A stretch of DNA of 64,000 nt, taken from assembly GCF_040183065.1 (NCBI RefSeq), contig NW_027185525.1, forward strand, positions 1-64,000. The letters are read 5' to 3'. This DNA comes from Periplaneta americana (Eukaryota; Arthropoda; Insecta; Blattodea; Blattidae). Each line of letters opens with the position of its first letter. The first letter of the stretch is position 1. The notes below the pieces were generated by a model. The model worked only from the letters and a program-made list of their open reading frames with translations. It was not told where the DNA came from and searched no databases. Positions 45,182 through 52,890 of the stretch are shown here, one piece after another. A program made the position numbers and the translations under genes.

Positions 45182-46861
45182 TTAAACTCTAAAAAGCTTA
45201 TCATCTTGAGATAGTTCAAGTATTGGATTTATAGGCATATCAAAATCTTTGATTTTATCACTCAGTAGTGAAACTATACATTGACCCTTTGTACCATTAG
45301 TAATTTCAAACATTTTTTCAATATTTTTATAATATATAGTTTCTAACTGATCATGTAAAAAGAAATAAGGGACTTTTAATTTTTTTTCTATAGAAAAATT
45401 TAAATATGCTAAATCAAATAGATAAATTAGACCTCTTTTATCACCAGTAGATAGTGAGTCTAGCCCATCTATTGCTAATAAAAAATCTTTGATTTTAAAA
45501 TATTTATTATCTTTTTTGTCTATTTTTACATAATATTTACTGGAATAAATTTTATCTGTATAGTTTGCAAAATATTTATTAAATATTTTTAAATTTTCAT
45601 TGTATTGTATTTGAAATGAATCAAGTTGATCTTCTATATTATTTATACGAGTATTCAAGAGATCATACTGGTCTATATTTTCTCTTATAATAGCAATTCT
45701 TGTTTCTTTAGATTCTATCTGCTTAGAAATTTCTAAAATTTCATCATTAATATTTTCATATTCCCCAAAATCTTTTTTTGTTTTCAAAAAAAGAATAATG
45801 CCTTTCTCTTTTTCCAATAAGATATTTAGTTCTTCTTTCTTCTCAGCACATTGCTTATTAAGATCAGATAATTTATTACTAATATACTCAAGTTTATTAG
45901 ACATCATAGTATTATAAAAATTAATTACTTTATCAAAGTTATTTGATAAATTGGGGAGATCTATTTTTACACTCTTGTAGATAGATTCAATCTTATAAGA
46001 ATCTATTTCAGAAGAATTGCCTATTAATAATTTTTGGTTTTCATACTCTTTAATTTCTACAATCAAAAAATTAATTTTTTCTTTTAAATAGTTGATATCT
46101 GCTTGAATTTGAGAGATATCTTCTATTTTTTCTATAACATAGTCTTTTGTTTTTAAACCTTCAGATTTTTTTTGTAGATCTACTAATGTACTCTGTAATA
46201 AAGGAAGTTCTTGTTCTAAAGAATTTAAAGTACTATCATCTTTTTTTCCTATCTGTTTTACATCCTTCATAATATTAAATTTATCTGACAGGTCTTTAAT
46301 ATCTGGATAACCAAATAGCACAAGCCACATAGCTTCATACTGATAATTATTAGTAGTTGAATGATTCATTTTAAATAAGTTGGTAATCTGATTAATATCT
46401 ACTTTGATAAATTTAACTAATAGTTCTCCTAGAGTAGGTTTTAGCTTTTCGTCTGCATTTATATTGAATAGTATGTTTCTTAAACTTAATTTGTATTCTG
46501 TATCTGTTTTTCTTTCTTCATTTATAAAATAATTTTTTTTAAAATCTCTTGATAAAGTAATAACCTCGCTATTAGCCCCCTTAAGAGTTAGTTCAAAAAA
46601 ATAATCTTCAATTTTTTCCTGCAGTTTATCATTGTCAACTTTTAATTCTTTATCTTTAAATAGACTATCTTTATCACCTCCAAGACAAAATTTGATAAGC
46701 CTAATAAATGTGGTTTTACCAACATTATTTCCACTAGATTTCGGATCAGGAGTTTTGTCACTAATAATATTTAAGCCTTCTATGAAATTGACTTGCCTAA
46801 TAATTTTAAAACCTTGTTCGGAATTATCTTTAACTTTAATGAAAAATTGGTCTAAAAGCAT
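45182..46861 (-). CDS. ABC-3C conflict system: SMC-like ATPase (DUF2326)
   Basis: A 559-residue SMC/Rad50-like ATPase: Walker A GNNVGKT at 44-50, a central coiled coil (about 190-410), a Q/D-type C-terminal lobe with LSTGDKRGLIYLFDLAYL (signature region) and YFFLHDQLE (Walker B). The C-terminal part corresponds to DUF2326. In ABC three-component systems such ATPases are thought to sense invasion and, with a small middle protein, control an effector. Its ATG lies inside the last codons of the middle-component gene. Confidence 0.8.
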   Translation of the reverse strand: MLLDQFFIKVKDNSEQGFKIIRQVNFIEGLNIISDKTPDPKSSGNNVGKTTFIRLIKFCLGGDKDSLFKDKELKVDNDKLQEKIEDYFFELTLKGANSEVITLSRDFKKNYFINEERKTDTEYKLSLRNILFNINADEKLKPTLGELLVKFIKVDINQITNLFKMNHSTTNNYQYEAMWLVLFGYPDIKDLSDKFNIMKDVKQIGKKDDSTLNSLEQELPLLQSTLVDLQKKSEGLKTKDYVIEKIEDISQIQADINYLKEKINFLIVEIKEYENQKLLIGNSSEIDSYKIESIYKSVKIDLPNLSNNFDKVINFYNTMMSNKLEYISNKLSDLNKQCAEKKEELNILLEKEKGIILFLKTKKDFGEYENINDEILEISKQIESKETRIAIIRENIDQYDLLNTRINNIEDQLDSFQIQYNENLKIFNKYFANYTDKIYSSKYYVKIDKKDNKYFKIKDFLLAIDGLDSLSTGDKRGLIYLFDLAYLNFSIEKKLKVPYFFLHDQLETIYYKNIEKMFEITNGTKGQCIVSLLSDKIKDFDMPINPILELSQDDKLFRV

Positions 46862-47094
46862 TTTTTCATATCTCCACTGTTGTCTAATGTATCTACAAGT
46901 TCAAGCATATATAACCAGATTACAGATACAAGAAAATACTCAAAAGGTATCTCATTATACATTTTCATAAATTCTTTGTAAAGTTTCATCGTATCTATCT
47001 TTGCATTTTTCCTCTTTTTAGAAATAATTTCTATGATTTTTGCTCCAATATAAAAAATATTCTGATCAGGTGCTACATACTCACTAATTATCAT
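46852..47094 (-). CDS. ABC-3C conflict system: middle component
   Basis: The ATG at 47094 lies within the end of the upstream gene (11-base overlap). The 80-residue product, MIISEYVAPDQNIFYIGAKIIEII ... YNEIPFEYFLVSVIWLYMLELVDTLDNSGDMKKCF, fits the ABC-3C middle components: a PxxxLYxLGAxIL start and a sxxxFxLxLDWLYLLGxV-type end. These proteins bridge the ATPase and the effector-linked C-terminal domain. Both overlaps indicate strict translational coupling. Confidence 0.75.
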   Translation of the reverse strand: MIISEYVAPDQNIFYIGAKIIEIISKKRKNAKIDTMKLYKEFMKMYNEIPFEYFLVSVIWLYMLELVDTLDNSGDMKKCF

Positions 47095-47629
47095 TTGGAT
47101 TTTCCAAAATCTTGCATTTATAAAATGCATGAAAGGTTAAATTTCTTATACCTTCGTGCAAATCACTCACAGGGAAATTACTTAAATTATGAAAATCTTT
47201 AATCTGTTCTTTTATTTTTTCTTGTAAAAAATCAATAATTAAATCTCCAAAATTCTCTTTATCCTCAAATTTATATTTATTGTCATCGTATAAACTTTTA
47301 AATCTTCCATAAATTCTGCCAGCATAGGAAGAATTAGAGCTATTTTTAATTGAAATTAATTTTTCTATTTTTTGATTTTCTACCCAAAAATTCATCAAAG
47401 AGTCCTTATAATGAGTAATTTTATTATTAATAAAATTTATTTTTTCTATCTCTTCAAATGGCTGAGTTAGAGAATAATCATCACTATCTGTATTCTTATA
47501 GATTTCATCTAAGATTAATGGGCATAATTCTGCCAACATATCTTTGCCTGTGTTATTATAATAATTATTAATAATATCTCTACCAGCTTGTTGATTTCCA
47601 GTATTATTATTTCCTTGTATTTTATTCAT
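47084..47629 (-). CDS. ABC-3C conflict system: C-terminal-domain protein without effector domain
   Basis: A 181-residue protein begins NKIQGNNNTGNQQAGRDIINNYYNN, the Gly/Asn-rich GRDI-type linker that in ABC-3C proteins joins an N-terminal effector to the system-specific C-terminal domain. A helical C-terminal domain follows (about residues 30-175). Nothing precedes the linker, so the effector domain is absent and only the system-specific half is encoded. The gene heads the operon. A short frame just upstream repeats the linker. Confidence 0.65.
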   Translation of the reverse strand: MNKIQGNNNTGNQQAGRDIINNYYNNTGKDMLAELCPLILDEIYKNTDSDDYSLTQPFEEIEKINFINNKITHYKDSLMNFWVENQKIEKLISIKNSSNSSYAGRIYGRFKSLYDDNKYKFEDKENFGDLIIDFLQEKIKEQIKDFHNLSNFPVSDLHEGIRNLTFHAFYKCKILENPNDN

Positions 47630-47677
47630 TCTTAATGTCTCTACCAGCTTGTTGATTTCCAGTATTATTATTTCCTT
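47573..47677 (-). repeat. Tandem 44-bp repeat encoding the GRDI linker
   Basis: About 44 bases recur with a 61-base period (47573-47616 and 47634-47677), nearly identical. Both copies encode GNNNTGNQQAGRDI, one in the short upstream frame and one at the start of the 181-residue gene. Confidence 0.75.
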
Positions 47678-47777
47678 TTATAGTATTATTAACTTTGTTA
47701 ATCTTATTATTTTTAGAACTGCAAGAGAAAATAGATTTAAATTTTATTTTTATTTTAGTAAGAAATTTTAAAAACAT
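47622..47777 (-). CDS. Short basic peptide ending in the GRDI linker motif
   Basis: A 51-residue frame from the ATG at 47777 (CAGGG upstream) has a basic, partly hydrophobic start (MFLKFLTKIKIKFKSIFSC), a Lys/Asn-rich middle and the motif GNNNTGNQQAGRDI. Its stop overlaps the start of the ABC-3C gene that begins with the same motif. It could be a separate small partner of the system or a by-product of the local duplication. No known family was recognised. Confidence 0.45.
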   Translation of the reverse strand: MFLKFLTKIKIKFKSIFSCSSKNNKINKVNNTIKGNNNTGNQQAGRDIKNE

Positions 47778-47847
47778 AGATTTGCCCTGTCTTTTATTTT
47801 AAAAATATTTAAATATTATAATAAAGTCAAGCTATTTTATAAATTAT

Positions 47848-47874
47848 CCCCCTGCGTTGTTTAAGCACAGGGGG
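47848..47874 (-). terminator. Hairpin after 73-residue gene copy 1
   Basis: CCCCCTG pairs with CAGGGGG around a 13-base loop just downstream of the minus-strand gene at 47883-48104; AAATTATAAAAT-rich sequence follows. Confidence 0.6.
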
Positions 47875-47882
47875 TAAAGAAC

Positions 47883-48104
47883 TTAACCTTTACGGATGAG
47901 GGACTTTTCCCAAGCCAGATAGTCTTCTTCAGAAAACCCATAGTCCTGCATAATAGAATCTTTATGCACTAAACACAGCCGAGCCAGTTCTCTGGTTAAC
48001 CCTAAAGTCGCTTCTACAAGCTTTTCGTCCGACATACTCCTTTCAGACTCCCTGAGTAACTTTAAGTACACCGCCAGTGTTTCTATTTTTTCTTTCGGCT
48101 CCAT
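47883..48104 (-). CDS. 73-residue island protein family, copy 1
   Basis: Starting at 48104 after AGGAGGCTCT, the product is exactly 73 residues, like its two paralogues at 53688 and 56027. It shares MEP-(K/R)-(E/K)-(K/R)-IE-L-VYLK-LR-SE, LCL-HK-SIMQ-YGFS-EDY--W--SLIRK. It is helical and charged, with a conserved Cys-x-x-His pair. No known domain was recognised. This copy is the most diverged of the three. Confidence 0.65.
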   Translation of the reverse strand: MEPKEKIETLAVYLKLLRESERSMSDEKLVEATLGLTRELARLCLVHKDSIMQDYGFSEEDYLAWEKSLIRKG

Positions 48105-48316
48105 AGAGCCTCCTAACGCATTTACTCTTCTTACGAGCATTGTTATAGATTAGTTTGAATAACTAGCAAAGTCCAATATTTTATCCTGTTTTTTGTAATC
48201 TTTTTTAAGGGAAAACAACAGTTCAGAGTTTAACGCTACAAGCGTTTACAGTGAAAGAATATTACATATTTAACGAGAGGAGCTCGAAAGGATTTCTAAA
48301 GAATAAGGAGGCTTTT

Positions 48317-48376
48317 ATGAGAACGGCAATTCTCATAGTCTTGCTGGCAATAGTAGTACCAGCCTTAGCCTTTTAG
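48317..48376 (+). CDS. 19-residue hydrophobic peptide
   Basis: A perfect AAGGAGG lies a few bases before ATG. The frame encodes only MRTAILIVLLAIVVPALAF and a strong terminator follows at 48391. The layout (short promoter region, strong ribosome site, one hydrophobic helix, terminator) is that of small membrane peptides such as type I toxin peptides or phage lysis helpers. Because it is so short the assignment rests on signals, not homology. Confidence 0.5.
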   Translation: MRTAILIVLLAIVVPALAF

Positions 48377-48390
48377 CTAAGCTGACTAAA

Positions 48391-48413
48391 GGCTCCCCGT
48401 TTGGGGGGCTTTT
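48391..48413 (+). terminator. Terminator after 19-residue peptide
   Basis: GCTCCCC pairs with GGGGGGC (one G-T pair) and TTTT follows, 15 bases after the stop. Confidence 0.8.
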
Positions 48414-48545
48414 CAAAGCCTTCTTACCTATAAATAAATATAATTCTCATAGAAAAACAAGAAATATTTCTTAATGTTGTCTACTTTTCATTTTTCTTAT
48501 CTTTGTTATGTACAAAATAATTATAACATAAGGACAAAAAGATGA

Positions 48546-48752
48546 ATGAGCCAATGGGATGTCATCTACTATTTTTTAAAAGAAAGTTTAGGCGTTATAC
48601 TGGATTTTTTAGAAAAACATTGGCTTATTACTCTGCTACTGGCTACTTTGTATGTGGCTTACAAACGGGGTGTGAGTGCCATAGAAGTCTGGCTGAATGG
48701 CTGGACCCCCAAGCGGTTTAGGAAAAATAAGAAAGGGAGAAAGAAAAAATGA
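48546..48752 (+). CDS. Putative phage holin
   Basis: A 68-residue protein has one or two hydrophobic segments (VIYYFLKESLGVILDFL and HWLITLLLATLYVAYKRG) and a very basic tail (KRFRKNKKGRKKK). This layout, at the head of a run of tiny overlapping membrane genes before an endolysin, fits a holin. The stop overlaps the next start (ATGA). Confidence 0.55.
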   Translation: MSQWDVIYYFLKESLGVILDFLEKHWLITLLLATLYVAYKRGVSAIEVWLNGWTPKRFRKNKKGRKKK

Positions 48753-48925
48753 ATGGGTTTTTAGAGGTTTATAGAGGGTTTATTACCAACCCCCTGGAGA
48801 GTACTCTGTTTATTGGTATGGTGATAGTGATATTTATACTCCTGATATTTGCCCTTACTAGAAAAAGCTTACAGGGGTTTATTAAATCTGTACTCAAAAT
48901 TATTTTCAAACGGAAAGAAAAATGA
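48749..48925 (+). CDS. Small membrane protein in lysis cassette
   Basis: A 58-residue protein, MNGFLEVYRGFITNPLES then one helix (TLFIGMVIVIFILLIFAL) and a basic end (IIFKRKEK). It overlaps both neighbours by ATGA. It may be a second holin or an antiholin. Confidence 0.55.
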   Translation: MNGFLEVYRGFITNPLESTLFIGMVIVIFILLIFALTRKSLQGFIKSVLKIIFKRKEK

Positions 48926-49119
48926 AGATTGCCATTATTGTTATAGCTGTATTATTGGCATTTACGGGTACTTTTTTTTATGGAGTCCACGTAGGTAAAA
49001 CGGAGGAAAGAAAAAGAATTTTAAGTGCCTCTAACGAGGCTTTGTTAAACGGAGTAAAAATCTATGAAAAATATAGCCAAGTACCTGTTTACAATGGGTA
49101 TACTGATATGTGTAAATAG
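48922..49119 (+). CDS. Putative inner-membrane spanin (Rz-like)
   Basis: A 65-residue protein has an N-terminal membrane anchor (MKIAIIVIAVLLAFTGTFFYGVHVG) and a short helical outer part. The next gene, a lipoprotein, starts inside it in another frame, the arrangement of Rz/Rz1 spanin pairs. It is shorter than usual Rz proteins, so the label is tentative. Confidence 0.45.
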   Translation: MKIAIIVIAVLLAFTGTFFYGVHVGKTEERKRILSASNEALLNGVKIYEKYSQVPVYNGYTDMCK

Positions 49120-49324
49120 CTGTACCAGTTACATTGTTAAGCCTCAATATCTACCTTATGACCAAGATTTAAACACAAGGCTAGAAAAGAGAAGAGATAA
49201 AATATTAAGAGGTAAAAACACCCAGCAGGATATAGAAACCCAGCTCAATGAGTATGAGCAATACAGACAAAAATCTCATCTGGTAATTACTCAAAACAAC
49301 AAACTCGCTTTGAAACAACCATAA
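49064..49324 (+). CDS. Putative outer-membrane spanin lipoprotein (Rz1-like)
   Basis: This 86-residue lipoprotein (MKNIAKYLFTMGILICVNSC, lipid site Cys20) starts 56 bases before the upstream gene ends, in a different frame. The mature part is charged and helical with Gln/Asn-rich stretches. Overlap with a membrane-anchored partner in a lysis cassette is the hallmark of spanin pairs that disrupt the outer membrane. Its stop codon lies within the 29-bp dispersed repeat. Confidence 0.5.
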   Translation: MKNIAKYLFTMGILICVNSCTSYIVKPQYLPYDQDLNTRLEKRRDKILRGKNTQQDIETQLNEYEQYRQKSHLVITQNNKLALKQP

Positions 49325-49348
49325 GAGAGTGAGCCACCCTAGAGAGGG
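49320..49348 (+). repeat. 29-bp dispersed repeat, copy 2
   Basis: The reverse complement matches 39232-39260 (28 of 29 bases; 24 in a row identical). It overlaps the end of the spanin-like gene and contains a CCCT-AGAG-AGGG hairpin that could end the lysis transcript. Confidence 0.7.
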
Positions 49349-49436
49349 CGAGGAGTAGTTCTATTAAGACAAAAAAAATATATTGACATTTCTTAATTAT
49401 ATCCGATTACTTTTTAAACAATTGGGGATAAAAAAT

Positions 49437-50462
49437 ATGTCTATTAACTATCCAGAAACAAACAAGAAAAAAAATATAATGATACAAAAGGTCAATTTTA
49501 AAGATATTAATTATAGAGATAAATTTTTTGACTCTCTCAGAGAAGATTATAAAGAATTTAATGAATGGTTTATAAAAAAACAGAATGAATGTAATCAAGC
49601 TTTTATCATCCAAGATGATGGCATCAAAGCTATGACCGCCTATAAAGAAGAAAATTTAAATAATGAAAAGATTATTAAAATTAGAATTATAAAATCTGAA
49701 TTTCCTGTATATTTTTCAGAATTTGCATTCAAAGTAGCAATTACACACGCTTTGGAAAATAATATTCATAAAATATATTTTACTCATTTTAAAAAAGATA
49801 ATGATACATTAATTGATATTGCTTTGTCTTATGGGTTTATTGTAGACCATATAAATGAAAGAGGAGAGGAAGTATTTGTCAAAAATCTACACTATAATCC
49901 TAAAAATAACCTGAAGGAGAATTACCCTTTTTCAGAGATGACAGATAACACTAAGCATCTTATTATACCAATTAGGGAACCTTATTCTCATTTACTCCTT
50001 AAGAATATCGAAATACCCAATCTGTTTGATGTTGTTGCAACATCTAAACAAGGGAATTCTATTCAGAAAATATATATTTCTTCCAGCAAAATAAAAAAAA
50101 TTAATTCTAACGACAGGATATTATTTTACCAAACATTAAACAACCAGTCTATAGTAGGTGTCGGTATTGTAACAGAAGTAAAATATATTAAAAATCAAAA
50201 CGAATTTAAAAAATATGAAAATAGAAGTGCATTTTACTCGGAGGATATCACTTCTATATTATCTTCTACTTTCAACAAAGAGTTATTGTGTATCGAATTT
50301 TTATATCTACCCATCACAATAGATACAAAGCTTTTAGAAGAAATACCTATCCCTCAAAGCATTGTAGAAATCCACAGACAACAATTTGAAAAAATGATAA
50401 AAAACAGTCACAACGGAAAGATCTTATGGACATTGTTATATCCATCCATCCAGAATATGTAG
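49437..50462 (+). CDS. GNAT-like and EVE/PUA-like two-domain protein
   Basis: I prefer the ATG at 49437 (TTGGGGA upstream) over an upstream TTG. The 341-residue protein has an N-terminal acetyltransferase-like part ending in ALSYGFIVDHINERGEEVFVKNL (residues about 135-160, the GNAT motif-B style). A second domain, with KIYISSSKIKKINSNDRILFYQTLNNQSIVGVGIVTEV, resembles EVE/PUA nucleotide-binding folds. The ASCH gene overlaps its end by 37 bases, so the two are made together. A role in RNA or modified-base sensing is inferred. Confidence 0.5.
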   Translation: MSINYPETNKKKNIMIQKVNFKDINYRDKFFDSLREDYKEFNEWFIKKQNECNQAFIIQDDGIKAMTAYKEENLNNEKIIKIRIIKSEFPVYFSEFAFKVAITHALENNIHKIYFTHFKKDNDTLIDIALSYGFIVDHINERGEEVFVKNLHYNPKNNLKENYPFSEMTDNTKHLIIPIREPYSHLLLKNIEIPNLFDVVATSKQGNSIQKIYISSSKIKKINSNDRILFYQTLNNQSIVGVGIVTEVKYIKNQNEFKKYENRSAFYSEDITSILSSTFNKELLCIEFLYLPITIDTKLLEEIPIPQSIVEIHRQQFEKMIKNSHNGKILWTLLYPSIQNM

Positions 50463-50788
50463 ATAAGATTAGAAAAAATCTTAAAAAGATAGAATTGAGA
50501 AAATCCTTTCCTATTAATAAAAATATTAAAAAAGTTTGGGTTTATGAAACACGCCCAACAAGCAAAATCGTCGGTTATTTTGAACCGGATGGTCATATTA
50601 TACAAAAACCAGAATTACTTTGGGAAAAATATAGCTCATTATTGGGAATAGACAGAGAAAAGTACGATAAGTATTTTAACGGCAGAGAAATAGCAATAGG
50701 TATAAAAATCAAGGAGTGGATTGAATTACCAGAAAGTGAAAAAAAGGCTATCTCTTATCCACCACAAAACTATTGTTTTATAATCTAA
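50426..50788 (+). CDS. ASCH-domain protein
   Basis: A 120-residue protein begins MDIVISIHPEYVDKIRKNLKKIELRKSFP and continues KKVWVYETRPTSKIVGYFEPDG, the classic ASCH pattern (I-P-Y---I--G-K--E-R ... vyet-p...vvG-f). ASCH domains share the PUA-like fold and bind RNA or modified nucleosides; some hydrolyse N4-acetylcytidine. Pairing with an acetyltransferase-like protein is therefore suggestive. Translation is coupled to the upstream gene. Confidence 0.75.
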   Translation: MDIVISIHPEYVDKIRKNLKKIELRKSFPINKNIKKVWVYETRPTSKIVGYFEPDGHIIQKPELLWEKYSSLLGIDREKYDKYFNGREIAIGIKIKEWIELPESEKKAISYPPQNYCFII

Positions 50789-50933
50789 AAAGATCTATGC
50801 GCATCTTTTTGATAAACTCTATGAACGGTATAGTATGCCGATCGTATTCCATCAATAACTATTCCTTGACAACCAATGTTAATAATTTTACAATTCACTA
50901 TCTTTGTTCTATTAACAAATAAGGAGAGCTACT

Positions 50934-51026
50934 ATGTTTTGGTTCGGAACTATTGCTGGGGGTGTGGTTGTAGGCGCTATTTGGGTTGGAGTTTTCTTTC
51001 TCAAAAAATGGTTTATTCAACACTAG
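50934..51026 (+). CDS. 30-residue membrane peptide
   Basis: AAGGAGAG precedes the ATG by five bases. The product, MFWFGTIAGGVVVGAIWVGV then FFLKKWFIQH, is a single glycine-rich helix with a basic end. It lies between the ASCH gene and the endolysin and may be a further lysis or toxin-type peptide. No homology was recognised. Confidence 0.5.
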   Translation: MFWFGTIAGGVVVGAIWVGVFFLKKWFIQH

Positions 51027-51065
51027 CAGATATAGGGGGTATAACCCCCTTGGAAAGGAATTATT

Positions 51066-51263
51066 ATGTATTTTGAAGAAAGAAAGACAACTGAATATGA
51101 AACAAGCAAAGATAAAGTACCTCTTGTAGTACATATTTTAGATTACTTATCCACTATTGACCACATAAATATTAAAAATGGTATTTATGATGCTCAAGAA
51201 AGCTTGACAGCAAGATATTTAAATACTATTAATTTTATTAAAGAATTAAATAAAGAAGAATAA
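51066..51263 (+). CDS. Small protein before endolysin
   Basis: A 65-residue, charged helical protein starts after AAAGGAATTATT. It ends two bases before the endolysin start, so both are one transcript. Its family was not recognised. Confidence 0.55.
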   Translation: MYFEERKTTEYETSKDKVPLVVHILDYLSTIDHINIKNGIYDAQESLTARYLNTINFIKELNKEE

Positions 51264-51264
51264 A

Positions 51265-51702
51265 ATGAAGTTCAGCAATAACAGTATAAAAGAACTGGAA
51301 ACCTGCCACGCCGATTTAGTGAGGCTTTTTAGCGAAGTTATAGAAGTAACTCCACTGGATTTTACCATTGTACAAGGAGCTAGAAGTATAGAACAGGCAA
51401 GGGAGAACTTCAAGAAAGGGGTATCCAAGCTAGACCCCGACAAAGGACAGTACAGCAAACATATTGTGGGGGAAGAGGTAGGCAGAGAAAAAAGCCTTGC
51501 TGTAGACATCTGCCCTTACCAACACGGCTTAAAATGGGACAATGAACCTGCTTTTTATGTAATAGCTGGGTTGGTATCAGCAACTGCTCAAAAACTAGGT
51601 ATCAAAATACGTTATGGTGGAGGATGGGATTTACATAAAGGAGTTAATCACCTCAATACTCAAGATCAACTGATGGATTTAGGGCATTTTGAACTAATAT
51701 AG
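51265..51702 (+). CDS. M15-family phage endolysin (L-alanyl-D-glutamate peptidase type)
   Basis: A 145-residue enzyme has the order typical of T5-like endolysins: LETCHADLVRLFSEVI, FTIVQGARS, SKH with His66, SLAVDI with Asp81, LGIKIRYGGGWD and DLGHFEL with His141. His66, Asp81 and His141 are the zinc ligands. It cuts the peptide bridges of peptidoglycan at the end of the phage cycle. All catalytic residues are present, so it looks whole even though the phage region is a remnant. Confidence 0.88.
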   Translation: MKFSNNSIKELETCHADLVRLFSEVIEVTPLDFTIVQGARSIEQARENFKKGVSKLDPDKGQYSKHIVGEEVGREKSLAVDICPYQHGLKWDNEPAFYVIAGLVSATAQKLGIKIRYGGGWDLHKGVNHLNTQDQLMDLGHFELI

Positions 51703-52230
51703 TAAAAAGTATAATAATATTTTTAGCTTCCCAGGTTTGTTATATCCTTTGATATTTTTATCTATATTGACGAGTATTTTGTGCAAAATATTTGAGACTT
51801 TCTCCTTTTTTTGGATTTAAAAAGTCAATTTTTTCATAAAATTCATTATAGCTCATATCATTGATTTCTTTAATAGTAAACACATCGTTTTTAGAGTTCG
51901 GTTTTACCTACCTCTCCCCTTTGTGGTTAATAAAAAAAATAACTTGCATTATTTCACCTCCTTATGGTACTGTAAATATAACTCTAATCGTTTATCATTT
52001 ATAAATCTCTGAACTACTTGGTTTAAAATATACTCGTCGGATAATCTTGTTTTATTTTTCCAGTTATCCATTATCAATTCTCCGTGGTATGCCTGTATAT
52101 CTAAAAATTGTTCTGCATATCTTTCGTTTTTTTCTTTTTCATTTTGACTTTTCTTTTTAACATCTAAAACAGCTTGTTCTTTTAAAATCTGTCTATACTG
52201 ATTGAAAACCCCAAATCTATCGTCATATAT
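51703..52230 (-). pseudogene. Phage replication-region remnants
   Basis: No complete gene is visible. Two stretches on the minus strand look coding by composition (about 51755-51955 and 51958-52230), the first with a strong ribosome site (AAGGAGGTG). Both belong to a broken phage-like region, with at least two breaks. The second adjoins the gene at 52231. Confidence 0.45.
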
Positions 52231-52890
52231 TCATTTTTCAACAGCTCTGTAAGTGAGCCTTTTCCCATTTTTAATCCATCGGTCAAACCCTTTCTTACAA
52301 TAATAATTATGGAACTTTTGTACTTCTGTTTGAATATCAAGAGGATTAATCTTGTATCCTAGTTCTTTAAGTTTAGTGGTAAAAATAGCAAACAACTTTG
52401 GTATTTTTTCTAGGTTACTTTTGGGTTTTTCCTCTTGAGATTTAGATACTATGTTTTTAGTTTTAATATGTTCAAAATTTGAACATAGGTAAAGTTTGGA
52501 ACGATTAACAGAAATCAACCTAGCCTTAAAAACACTTTTTCCATATTTTTGGTGCTGAATACGAATATTAATAAGTCCCACCTCTTGTAACTTAGCGAGA
52601 TAATTGTAGATAGTAGTTCTGGATTCTACACCACAATAGTTTTTTAAAAAACTGTTAGAAACGGAGAATAAAGGCTCTTTTTTTGAAAACATAACCAGCC
52701 TTTTAAGTAAAAATATATGATGATTCTTAAGACCCAATCCTCTGTAATAGCTGCTTTCATCGTCAGTAATGCGAGTGTATAAATCGTTTGAATTTCTTTG
52801 AAAATTTAAAGAATTTTCTTGTTTTTCACCCGTAATAATATCATCATTATCGTAACACATAAATGTTTTATCGGATAGTAAAGGGTTCAA
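52231..52890 (-). CDS. Phage/plasmid replication-type protein (probably broken)
   Basis: A 219-residue protein has a winged-helix core (HHIFLLKRLVMFSKKEPLFSVSNSFLKNYCGVESRTTIYNYLAKLQEVGLINIRIQ, residues about 55-110) and a helical C-terminal region. Such proteins act as replication initiators or helicase loaders in phages and plasmids. Coding-like sequence continues beyond its end, so the gene looks broken, with about one break. The start lies in an AT-rich leader. Confidence 0.5.
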   Translation of the reverse strand: MNPLLSDKTFMCYDNDDIITGEKQENSLNFQRNSNDLYTRITDDESSYYRGLGLKNHHIFLLKRLVMFSKKEPLFSVSNSFLKNYCGVESRTTIYNYLAKLQEVGLINIRIQHQKYGKSVFKARLISVNRSKLYLCSNFEHIKTKNIVSKSQEEKPKSNLEKIPKLFAIFTTKLKELGYKINPLDIQTEVQKFHNYYCKKGFDRWIKNGKRLTYRAVEK

